DNA from: Dehalococcoidia bacterium UBA5627
GTDB lineage: Bacteria; Chloroflexota; Dehalococcoidia; Dehalococcoidales; UBA5627
Assembly (NCBI GenBank): GCA_002421585.1
Contig: DIKD01000087.1
Location: 10,932-19,398 of the forward strand
Direction: 5' to 3'
Length of the DNA stretch: 8,467 nt
Made by a program: the position numbers and the translations under genes. Position 1 is the first letter of the stretch, and each line of letters starts with the position of its first letter. The notes beneath the pieces were generated by a model. The model was not told where the DNA came from, searched no databases, and worked only from the letters and a program-made list of their open reading frames with translations. Below, piece by piece: positions 1 through 6,233 of the stretch.

Positions 1-137
1 CCGTAAGGTCGTGGGAAGTTTATTACCATCATTAAGTATCAAAAGGGGGAAGTGAAAAGATTATATTCGGTACAAATTGTATTTATCCTGCATATCAGGG
101 GGTATAAAAACTACTGAAAGACAGCCGGGTAGCCGGT

Positions 138-1595
138 CTATTTCCATCTCCAGAAAGTGGGCAGGAACAGTATCAATATGGTGAAAAATTCGAGACGTCC
201 GGCTATCATGCAGAAAATCAGCACGCCTTTCCCCAGAGCCGGAATAGAGGCATAGTTTTCAAGGGGTCCAACGGCTCCTAATCCCGGGCCTACATTACCG
301 AGGGCGGATGCAGTGGCTGATAATGCCGTGACTGTATCCAGCCCCAACCCGCTCATTATCAAAAAACCGGTTACGGCAACCGAGAAATAGATTATTGCCA
401 TGCCGACCGTCTTGTTAACGATGCCCTCGGGGACTATATTGCCCCCCAGCTTTAAAGGTATCACAGCGCTGGGGTTAAAGGCGTTTTTAATCTGCCGGTA
501 GGCGTATTTTGCCAGCACCAGAACGCGAACTACTTTCAAAGCGCCGCTGGTCGAACCTGCCGAAGCTCCCGTTACCATTAAAAACAGTATTACTGCTTTT
601 GAAAGAGGGGGCCATGTGTTGAAGTCGGCGGTGCAAAAGCCGGTAGTGGTCATTATTGTCGCTGTTTGAAAAGAACCGTACCTTACGGCTTCACCTATGG
701 ACATCCCCATATTTATTATAAGATCTAAATTAATAAGCAGAGCCGCTCCGAAGAGCAGTAATAGGTAAAACCTGAACTCGGGATTACTTAAAAGCTTTCC
801 GGGTTGTCTTTTCCACAGCAGGAAATAATATAACCCGAAGTTAACGCCGGTAGCTATCATGAAAAAGAGCACGATTCCTTCCACCAGCAGGCTGTTATAG
901 GCGGCGATGCTGAGGTTATAGGCGGCAAATCCTCCCGAGGGAATGGTACTGAGTGTTACTACTGTGGAATCGAAAAACGATAACCCTGCAATTTTTAGCA
1001 GAACAAACTCCAAAATTGTCATAACCATATATATCATCCACAATACCTTGGCGGTATCTCTCATACGAGAAGTGAGTCGTTCGTCCTGCTTTCCGCCGGT
1101 CCATTCCGCTTCGGCAAGCCTGGCGGCGCCGATTCCCAAAAGCGGCAGCAGGGCGACGAACAGCATGATAATACCCATACCGCCCAGCCATTGTGTTAGT
1201 GAGCGCCATATCAGAAGCCCGCGATATTGTATGTCTATGTTGGTAAATATCGTTGCACCTGTCGTGGTAAAACCGGATACCGATTCGAAAAAGGCATCGA
1301 GGAAATTAGGCATTGCACCGCAGAGTGTATAAGGCAAGGCTCCGAACAGTGAAATGGATATCCAGCCGACAGCAACCAGCGTAACAGCTTCCCGGCGGCT
1401 GATGTTTTTCTCTTTGACCTTTGTGAACCTCCAGAGTATCATCCCGATGACTATACTGAGAGCCATCGATATGGCAAAGGCTGATACTGCCTGTGATTCT
1501 TTGAGGAAAAGGCTCCATAACAGGGGAATTATCATAAAAACGCCTATTATGGCTATGATAAGACCGAGGTAATGCAGAATAGCTTTAATTCTCAT
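138..1595 (-). CDS. trkH: Trk-type potassium uptake protein, membrane subunit TrkH
   Basis: This is the ion-conducting subunit of a Trk/Ktr K+ uptake system in the cytoplasmic membrane, normally gated by a cytosolic TrkA ring. The 485-residue length is typical of TrkH. Four pore-loop/selectivity-filter motifs are visible in order: SGFTTTGAT (about 107-115), LSTIPSGGF (215-223), TTTGFCT (316-322) and ALGNVGPG (431-438), each with the filter glycine. The intramembrane stretch TGASAGSTSGALK (342-354) matches the flexible gate loop of TrkH/KtrB. Hydrophobic helices cover most of the remainder, and the protein ends in a short aromatic/basic tail. The ATG lies 7 bp after the stop of trkA with no strong Shine-Dalgarno sequence, so translation is probably coupled to trkA. 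No repeats or breaks are seen. Whether coupling is to H+ or Na+ cannot be told from sequence. Family assignment is firm. Confidence 0.97.
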   Translation of the reverse strand: MRIKAILHYLGLIIAIIGVFMIIPLLWSLFLKESQAVSAFAISMALSIVIGMILWRFTKVKEKNISRREAVTLVAVGWISISLFGALPYTLCGAMPNFLDAFFESVSGFTTTGATIFTNIDIQYRGLLIWRSLTQWLGGMGIIMLFVALLPLLGIGAARLAEAEWTGGKQDERLTSRMRDTAKVLWMIYMVMTILEFVLLKIAGLSFFDSTVVTLSTIPSGGFAAYNLSIAAYNSLLVEGIVLFFMIATGVNFGLYYFLLWKRQPGKLLSNPEFRFYLLLLFGAALLINLDLIINMGMSIGEAVRYGSFQTATIMTTTGFCTADFNTWPPLSKAVILFLMVTGASAGSTSGALKVVRVLVLAKYAYRQIKNAFNPSAVIPLKLGGNIVPEGIVNKTVGMAIIYFSVAVTGFLIMSGLGLDTVTALSATASALGNVGPGLGAVGPLENYASIPALGKGVLIFCMIAGRLEFFTILILFLPTFWRWK

Positions 1596-1602
1596 AAAAA
1601 TA

Positions 1603-2967
1603 TTACTTAAAGAGTTTTTCTATTGTTTGTACCAACTCCGGCGGGGTAACTATAACAACATGGTCGCCCGGTTTAATAATTTTATCTTCGGGCGGAATAA
1701 AAATTGTCTCATTGTGGACGATTGCCACCACCTTTGTTTCTTTTGGAAAACCGGATTCAGTAACTTTTTTATTGGCTATTACAGCTTGTGCGCCGGTCAC
1801 AAATTCAATCGCTTCCAGTTTTTGAGCTTCGATAAGAGAAGCTGAGATTACGCCGCCGCGAAGCACGAAGCGGATTATTTTATTGGCGGCCAGTATGGTC
1901 GGTACGGCGGCAACATCGATTCCGATAGCTTCCGCTAAAGGTATATATCCGGGTTTATTGACCACCACCATAACACGGGGAACGTCGAGTGTTTTTGCCA
2001 GAAGTGCGCTCAGTATGTTGATTTCTTCATTTTCGGAGGTAGCTACAAAAGCATCGGCTGAAGATACCCCCTGTTCGGTTAAGAAAGTGCGGTCCGTTCC
2101 GTCTCCATGGAGAATATCAACATTTTCAAGTTGTGCGGCAAGTTCGTCACAGCGAATAGGGTCCTGCTCGATAATCTTTACCTTTACCCCTCTTTTTTGG
2201 AGCTCGGAAGCGGTTAATACGCCGACACGGCTTCCGCCAAAAATAACCACTCTTTTTGCTGTACGTTTCTTTTGTATAAAAATCTTGCCGAGTTCGTCCA
2301 TATTCTCTGCAGGAACGGCAATATGCAGGCTGTCTCCTTCGCTTAAAACGAAGTCTTTTTCAGGTTCGATTATCTCTCCCTGATGGACAACAGCAGCTAT
2401 CATACTCGGTTGCGGCAGTGTCAGTGATGTCAGTTTTTTACCTACCAGCGACTCACTTTCTATTTTAAACTCTCTCATTTGTACCAGCCCGTTGGCAAAG
2501 TTCTGAACCGGAGTAGAATAGAAACCGGAAAGGATTTCCATTATTTCCGCGGCGGCTTCAAGCTCGGGATTGATAAAAACATCTATGCCGAGACTTTTAG
2601 GCCTGACTATCTTGCGAGCGGAATTAGGGGTTTTTGCCGGCGCCACAAAATAACCGGTATAATCAACATTGCGTATTCTGGCGGCAGTAGTTACAGCGCC
2701 CATTTCTTTTGCCATAAAACAGGTTATCATGTTGGTTTCATCGTTGTTTGTAACGGCAAGAACCAGGTCGGCACGCTCTATTTCCGCTTCTTTTAATGTT
2801 TTGGGTGTGGCTGAATTTCCCCTGATTGTTTTTATATCAAGCTGCCCCTGCAGGTTCTTTAAAGCTGTTTCGGATTGTTCCAGTACAGTGACTTCGTGCC
2901 CTTCCTGAACCAGAAGAGAGGCAATGTGCGAGCCTATTATTCCGCCTCCGGCTATTATAATATACAC
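1603..2967 (-). CDS. trkA: Trk potassium uptake system regulatory subunit TrkA, two RCK modules
   Basis: This is the cytosolic nucleotide-binding gating subunit that assembles on TrkH. Its 454 residues form two tandem TrkA-N/TrkA-C units. The first Rossmann motif is G7-x-G9-x-x-G12, with E30 at the end of beta-2 as expected for NAD(H) binding. The second is FGGSRVG (243-249), followed by IIEQD (265-269). TrkA-C domains fall at roughly 160-225 and 380-452. The start is GTG at 2967, with GAGGAG (2976-2981) 8 bp upstream; starting there gives the canonical beta-strand YIIIAGGGIIG at the N-terminus. It is the first gene of a trkA-trkH operon and has a strong promoter candidate upstream. One oddity is a basic stretch at about 103-125, between RIRN and LGIDVFINPE, which looks roughly a dozen residues longer than I expect for this loop. 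Confidence 0.97.
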   Translation of the reverse strand: MYIIIAGGGIIGSHIASLLVQEGHEVTVLEQSETALKNLQGQLDIKTIRGNSATPKTLKEAEIERADLVLAVTNNDETNMITCFMAKEMGAVTTAARIRNVDYTGYFVAPAKTPNSARKIVRPKSLGIDVFINPELEAAAEIMEILSGFYSTPVQNFANGLVQMREFKIESESLVGKKLTSLTLPQPSMIAAVVHQGEIIEPEKDFVLSEGDSLHIAVPAENMDELGKIFIQKKRTAKRVVIFGGSRVGVLTASELQKRGVKVKIIEQDPIRCDELAAQLENVDILHGDGTDRTFLTEQGVSSADAFVATSENEEINILSALLAKTLDVPRVMVVVNKPGYIPLAEAIGIDVAAVPTILAANKIIRFVLRGGVISASLIEAQKLEAIEFVTGAQAVIANKKVTESGFPKETKVVAIVHNETIFIPPEDKIIKPGDHVVIVTPPELVQTIEKLFK

Positions 2968-3033
2968 TCTGTCTTCTCCTCGAGATTGATTTGTATTTCC
3001 CGATATCCGTATATCATATATTTCAATTGTTGC

Positions 3034-3062
3034 ATTCTATGCTCTTGTTTTCAGCCTGTCAA
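3034..3062 (-). promoter_or_regulatory. sigma70-type promoter for trkA-trkH
   Basis: Read on the minus strand there is a perfect -35 TTGACA (3057-3062), a 17-bp spacer and the -10 TAGAAT (3034-3039, five of six consensus bases). Transcription would start near 3027 and leave a leader of about 60 nt before the trkA GTG. Spacing and placement are right, but this is a consensus match only. Confidence 0.65.
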
Positions 3063-3200
3063 TAGGGTGTAAAAATATCTTAGTCAAAGAAAACGGGTTG
3101 ACAACATTTCCCGGTCGATATTTTTAATCTTATAATCGGTTGAATTAATACTGTCCGCAGGAGGGAATATTTCTGTAATTTAGCTGTTTTTGTATTGACA

Positions 3201-3230
3201 TTGACAGTATATTTTTATACACTCTATGAT
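3201..3230 (+). promoter_or_regulatory. sigma70-type promoter for the DUF47-PiT operon
   Basis: The -35 TTGACA (3201-3206) and -10 TATGAT (3225-3230) are separated by 18 bp. A second TTGACA (3195-3200) directly abuts the first, forming a tandem hexamer. The start of transcription would fall near 3237, about 100 nt before the TTG start codon at 3338. A 14-bp palindrome occupies the spacer and suggests control by a repressor. Confidence 0.6.
3207..3220. promoter_or_regulatory. palindrome inside the DUF47-PiT promoter, possible operator
   Basis: GTATA (3207-3211), TTTT (3212-3215) and TATAC (3216-3220) form a perfect inverted repeat lying wholly between the -35 and -10 boxes. That is a classic site for repressor binding. 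It is short and AT-rich, so chance occurrence is possible; no regulator can be named. Confidence 0.3.
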
Positions 3231-3337
3231 GAGAAGAAGTTGGTAATATAATTAAAATCCAGTATTCTAAGTTTAATCGTCTTAACAACAATGGGGAATT
3301 GAACCCGGGTCAAGATACTGGTGAAAGAGGTCGGTAA

Positions 3338-3967
3338 TTGGGGAAATTTTCATTTATCCCTCGCGAAAACAAATTTTTTGAGATTTTTACACAAAGTGCC
3401 TCCAATATGTCAAAGACCGCCCGGGCTTTGGAGGATTTACTTAAAAACTGGGAAAATATAGACATTAAAGTAGCCTATATTACCGAATTGGAACACGAAG
3501 GCGATTCTTTGACCCATCAGGTTGCCGCTATGTTATACCGCACTTTTGTTACTCCTTTCGACCGCGAAGATATCGCTCAGCTTTCGCATGTAATGGATGA
3601 TGTTACCGATTTTATCCATGCTACCGCAGAGTCAATCTACATATACAAAGTGGAAGCCACTACACAGAGAGCCAACGAACTGGCTGAAATAATCGTTCAG
3701 GCGGCTGCTGAAATAGAAAAAGCGGTTAAGTGCCTCGGTAATCGCTCCGATTTAAAAAAGGTCGTCGAGCATTGTGTCGAGATTAATCGTCTTGAGAATA
3801 AAGCCGATGCCGTTTATCGGGCAGCGCTGGGAGAATTATTTGACGACAGCAAGGACACCAAATACATTATAAAGTGGCGTGAAATATATGACCACATGGA
3901 AACCGCCACCGACCGGTGTGAAGATGTTGCCAATGTGCTTGAAGGTGTAGCGCTGAAGAATGCCTGA
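3338..3967 (+). CDS. DUF47 family PhoU-like protein, putative PiT accessory/regulator
   Basis: This is a cytosolic helical-bundle protein of the DUF47/PhoU-like family, usually encoded beside PiT phosphate transporters and thought to regulate or assist them. The 209 residues fit the family length. It shows the signature TPFDREDI (72-79). Two acidic helix motifs resemble PhoU metal-binding sites: ELEHEGD (50-56) and NRLENKAD (150-157). The C-terminal ETATDRCEDVANVLEGV (188-204) is also typical. The start is TTG at 3338, supported by AAAGAGG (3324-3330) 7 bp upstream and by the family-like N-terminus. The gene overlaps the PiT transporter by 8 bp, which implies coupled translation and a shared function. 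No membrane segment is seen. Confidence 0.93.
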   Translation: MGKFSFIPRENKFFEIFTQSASNMSKTARALEDLLKNWENIDIKVAYITELEHEGDSLTHQVAAMLYRTFVTPFDREDIAQLSHVMDDVTDFIHATAESIYIYKVEATTQRANELAEIIVQAAAEIEKAVKCLGNRSDLKKVVEHCVEINRLENKADAVYRAALGELFDDSKDTKYIIKWREIYDHMETATDRCEDVANVLEGVALKNA

Positions 3968-4958
3968 TCCATCCATTATTATACTGATTCTGATAATAGT
4001 ACTGGCTCTCTGTTTTGGACTGGTAAACGGTTTCAACGATGCAGCCAACGCTATTGCCACCTCTATCGGCTCAAGAGCTTTGTCTCCCAGACAGGCTTTA
4101 ATTATTGCAACTTGTTTCGAGATGCTGGGTGCGGCTACCGGTACGGCAGTTGCTCAAACAGTCGGAAAGGGTGTGCTGATTCCGGAAGCAATTTCCTATC
4201 AAACAATAATTGCGGCTTTGGGCGCAGTAATCATCTGGACAGGAACAGCCACTTTTTTGGGGTTGCCGGTTAGTTTAACACATGGCTTTATAGCTGCGCT
4301 GGCAGCTGCAGGGGTGGCTGCCGTGGGGACAGGTGCGGTCAACTGGGCGATAATCGGCAGGATTATGTCGGCGGTAGTCACAGCTCCGGTACTCGGTTTT
4401 ATCGGCGGTTTTATCCTGATGATAATCGTATTTTGGCTTTTCCGAAAGTGCCTGCCATCCAGAATGCGTACACTTTTCAGCAGGCTGCAAATACCGTCTA
4501 CCGCTTTTATAGCTTACAGTCATGGTAAGAATGACGGTCAGATGCCAATCGGTATTATAACTATGGCAATGGTTCTTTATACGGGGCAATCAGACATTTG
4601 GGAAAGTATTCCATGGTGGATAATAATCGTGTCGGCTCTTTCTATCAGTTTAGGTATGGCAGTAGGCGGCTGGCGCGTAATTAAGACACTTGGTATGCGG
4701 GTTACCACACTTCGTCCGGAACATGCCTTTGTCGCACAAACAGCTGCAGCTTCTGTAATCGAGGGAGCCTCTCAATTAGGAATACCCATCAGTACTACCC
4801 ATTGTATAAGCAGCTCGGTAATGGGAGTCGGTGCTACCAGACGTCTCTCCGCAGTGCGCTGGGGGGTTGCCGGTAATATGATAGCCGCATGGATAATTAC
4901 ATTCCCGGTGTGCGGTATATTGGGGTACGTGATTTCGTGGCTTCTGGGCTTGTTTTAA
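3960..4958 (+). CDS. pit: PiT family inorganic phosphate transporter
   Basis: This is a cytoplasmic-membrane symporter of the PiT family (SLC20-related), importing inorganic phosphate, probably with H+ or Na+ and possibly as a metal-phosphate complex. Its 332 residues match the short bacterial/archaeal form. The family's inverted duplication is visible: GLVNGFNDAANAIA (20-33) with PVSLTHG (103-109) in the first half, and AYSHGKNDGQ (185-194) with PISTTHCISSSVMGVG (276-291) in the second. Between them lie a long hydrophobic segment and a short charged cytosolic loop (about 162-180). The usual HGxNDAQ reads HGKNDGQ here, a mild substitution. The ATG lies inside the end of the DUF47 gene (overlap ATGCCTGA), so translation is likely coupled. 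The gene ends 6 bp before the convergent gmk stop, with no room for a separate terminator. The transported cation is not determinable. Confidence 0.96.
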   Translation: MPDPSIIILILIIVLALCFGLVNGFNDAANAIATSIGSRALSPRQALIIATCFEMLGAATGTAVAQTVGKGVLIPEAISYQTIIAALGAVIIWTGTATFLGLPVSLTHGFIAALAAAGVAAVGTGAVNWAIIGRIMSAVVTAPVLGFIGGFILMIIVFWLFRKCLPSRMRTLFSRLQIPSTAFIAYSHGKNDGQMPIGIITMAMVLYTGQSDIWESIPWWIIIVSALSISLGMAVGGWRVIKTLGMRVTTLRPEHAFVAQTAAASVIEGASQLGIPISTTHCISSSVMGVGATRRLSAVRWGVAGNMIAAWIITFPVCGILGYVISWLLGLF

Positions 4959-4964
4959 TAATAT

Positions 4965-5600
4965 CTAGAGGTTATATTCTCTGCGTATAACACGCATCTT
5001 CTCGGCGGTTATTATCGCTTTAATTTCATCTACAACGCGGTCAATTTGGCCGTGTTCGTTGACAGCTACATAATCGAACATATCGATTCTGGTCATTTCT
5101 TCTTTTACCGTCTCGATTCGCAGCTTGAGGTTTTGCTCCGATTCGGTGTTGCGCATCTTTAATCGGTCGATTAGTTCCTGCAATTTAAGCGGCGCTAAAA
5201 ATATAAAAATTGCCTGGGGTAGGATGTTTTTTATAGTGGCGGCGCCTTGAACGTCGATTTTAATAATGGTATCTTTCCCTGCGGCGAGCGCTTCTCTGAC
5301 GGCCTGCTTGGGAACGCCGTAGAAGTTTCCGTAAACATTAGCCCATTCCAGTAGTTCGTTATCGTCAATCAGCTTCTGAAATTGCTCTTTGGTGACGAAA
5401 TTATAATCGATGCCGTCTTTTTCTCTGGGGCGTTTGGTGCGTGTTGTCATGGTGGTAATATGAGCAATAGGGAAGCGCGCCTTTTTCAGCCTGTTTAAAA
5501 CGGCATCCTTACCGGCTCCTGACGGTCCTGAAAGAACAAGCAACAGGGGTTTTTTCTCCCCGTTCCATAAAACATCATTATTAGAGCTTGATTTTGTCAT
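4965..5600 (-). CDS. gmk: guanylate kinase
   Basis: This cytosolic nucleotide kinase converts GMP and ATP to GDP and ADP, an essential step of purine supply. I start it at the ATG ending at 5600, giving 211 residues, because GGAG (5608-5611) lies 7 bp upstream. Earlier in-frame starts would run deep into remA. The P-loop is GPSGAGKD (25-32), with aspartate where most guanylate kinases have Ser/Thr. The GMP-binding region follows: TTRTKRPREKDGIDYNFV, then LLEWANVYGNFYGVP (Tyr and Glu positions conserved), and later KIDVQGA. A non-conserved tail of about 17 residues precedes the core. It overlaps the upstream remA by 20 bp and is probably translated with it. The usual downstream rpoZ is not present; the convergent transporter gene follows instead. 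Confidence 0.96.
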   Translation of the reverse strand: MTKSSSNNDVLWNGEKKPLLLVLSGPSGAGKDAVLNRLKKARFPIAHITTMTTRTKRPREKDGIDYNFVTKEQFQKLIDDNELLEWANVYGNFYGVPKQAVREALAAGKDTIIKIDVQGAATIKNILPQAIFIFLAPLKLQELIDRLKMRNTESEQNLKLRIETVKEEMTRIDMFDYVAVNEHGQIDRVVDEIKAIITAEKMRVIRREYNL

Positions 5601-5874
5601 CACCCAGCTCCGGTTTAATAACTGTGCCGCCGCGCAATATTTGGAACCTGCCGGTGATTGTCTCGGGGGCAAGTGCTGCCAGCACGATATGCCCGCTATC
5701 GGTAAAGATTACCGCTTTGGTACGTCTGCCACTGGTCATATCGATTAGTTGTCCCTTATTGCGGGCTTCCTGTATGGTGCGCTTGGTGGGAGCGGAGTTG
5801 GGGGAAGCGATGGCAATAACCCTGTTCATTGCCAGTATGTTACCGAAACCGATATGAACCAATTCTCCGAACAT
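5581..5874 (-). CDS. remA: RemA/DUF370 family DNA-binding regulator
   Basis: This small protein (97 residues) belongs to the DUF370 family. In Bacillus subtilis its member RemA is an oligomeric DNA-binding activator of biofilm-matrix and osmoprotection genes. The conserved frame is complete: VHIGFGNILAMNRVIAI (6-22), SPNSAPTKR (24-32), ARNKGQLIDMTSGRRTKAVIF (37-57) and HIVLAALAPETI (62-73). R18 and P29, positions I recall as mutated in studied B. subtilis remA alleles, are present, as are the paired arginines 50-51. The ATG follows a strong GAGGGGAG (5879-5886). The 20-bp overlap with gmk matches the widespread remA-gmk pairing. No biofilm genes are nearby, so its targets here are unknown. 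Confidence 0.93.
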   Translation of the reverse strand: MFGELVHIGFGNILAMNRVIAIASPNSAPTKRTIQEARNKGQLIDMTSGRRTKAVIFTDSGHIVLAALAPETITGRFQILRGGTVIKPELGDDKIKL

Positions 5875-5892
5875 GTTTCTCCCCTCTGAATA

Positions 5893-5921
5893 ATTATACG
5901 TAAGCCCTTTTTAAGATTAAA
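5893..5921 (-). promoter_or_regulatory. candidate promoter for remA-gmk
   Basis: On the minus strand a perfect -10 TATAAT (5893-5898) lies just upstream of the remA Shine-Dalgarno. The 17-bp-spaced -35 position (5916-5921) reads TTTAAT, a poor match. Transcription would begin near 5886, practically at the ribosome binding site, giving a very short leader. That makes the call tentative; a start further upstream is equally possible. Confidence 0.35.
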
Positions 5922-6061
5922 ACGAATAAACTATATCTTACCCCTTTAGAATATTTCTGGCAATAGCGGTGGAGGATTTTAGGAATAGAAATCGATATAA
6001 TGATTCAAATAATATGTTTTGTATATACCGGTCTTATCGAATGGCATTTAGCCTTTTCTTT

Positions 6062-6125
6062 TACTCAGAGTGACGGCCCCACTCCCCGGATTCTTCAGTC
6101 ACCCCCTGTGACTTCTGAATGACAC
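6062..6125. repeat. degenerate intergenic palindromic repeat
   Basis: The core hairpin is AGTCAC (6097-6102), loop CCCCT, GTGACT (6108-6113). It is extended across a 3x3 mismatch by ATTC (6090-6093) pairing with GAAT (6117-6120). The shape GATTCTTC...CTGAATGACA resembles the short dispersed GATTCTTC...CAGAATGACA elements often seen between genes in bacterial chromosomes. A related CAGAGTGAC lies at 6066-6074. Only one copy is in the window, so its repeat status is inferred. Confidence 0.4.
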
Positions 6126-6159
6126 TATCTGGTCGTCCCTAAGGATTTGCGTCTAATGA

Positions 6160-6182
6160 CAATAAGTCACGGGAACTTATTG
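6160..6182. repeat. perfect 8-bp inverted repeat downstream of the ychF-like gene
   Basis: CAATAAGT (6160-6167) and ACTTATTG (6175-6182) pair perfectly around the 7-nt loop CACGGGA. It lies about 50 bp past the stop of the ychF-like gene on the transcribed strand, so it may stabilise or mark the end of that transcript. No T-tract follows in either direction, so it is not a normal intrinsic terminator. Confidence 0.4.
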
Positions 6183-6233
6183 GGTTACTTTCCTATCGAA
6201 CTATATCTGTAGCGTATGATAAACCCTCAATCC

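Larger units (their letters stand above)
2968..3337. other. divergent intergenic region between trkA and the DUF47-PiT pair
   Basis: This 370-bp AT-rich spacer separates K+ uptake genes (leftward) from phosphate uptake genes (rightward). It holds the trkA promoter (3034-3062), a perfect TATAAT (3131-3136) with only a weak -35, and a strong rightward promoter (3201-3230). A palindrome lies between that promoter's boxes. I see no convincing small gene in it. The rightward promoter would leave a leader of about 100 nt, in which I see no recognisable riboswitch. Confidence 0.6.
5875..6233. other. gene-free gap between the ychF-like gene and remA
   Basis: I see no protein or RNA gene in this 359-bp stretch. 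The part near remA is AT-rich and carries the candidate remA promoter. The part near the ychF-like gene is richer in GC and contains two inverted repeats (6090-6120 and 6160-6182), the first resembling a decayed dispersed repeat. It may hold the 3' end of the ychF-like transcript, but no hairpin is followed by a T-run in that direction. Confidence 0.6.

Noticed and set aside
52..117. Small GTG-initiated frame on the plus strand at the left edge, after an AAAGGGGGAA sequence
   Set aside because: It is about 21 codons long, the purine-rich tract is too close to the start, and nothing supports coding.
124..140. CCGG repeats just after the trkH stop, as a possible terminator
   Set aside because: They form at best a 4-bp stem (CCGG-GTAG-CCGG), and the TTTTT further along the minus strand is about 15 nt away, so it is too weak to call.
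943..1332. Open frame of 129 codons on the plus strand inside trkH
   Set aside because: It is the antisense shadow of conserved TrkH pore regions and has no protein-like character of its own.
1883..2383. Open frame of 166 codons on the plus strand inside trkA
   Set aside because: It is antisense to a clearly real, conserved gene; its serine-rich composition is what the complement of this coding sequence would give.
3098..3136. TTGACA (3098-3103) with TATAAT (3131-3136) as a promoter
   Set aside because: The two boxes are 27 bp apart, too far for one promoter; the TATAAT has only a weak -35 at the proper distance.
4275..4589. Open frame of 104 codons on the minus strand inside the PiT gene
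   Set aside because: It is antisense to conserved transporter motifs, has no ribosome binding site and resembles no family.
4967..4982. AGAG...CTCT palindrome at the PiT/gmk junction, as a shared terminator
   Set aside because: The stem is only 4 bp, lies inside the gmk coding end and has no T-tract.
5601..5672. Upstream start for gmk, giving a 235-residue protein
   Set aside because: It would add 24 residues encoded inside remA with no conserved character, while the ATG ending at 5600 has a well-spaced GGAG.
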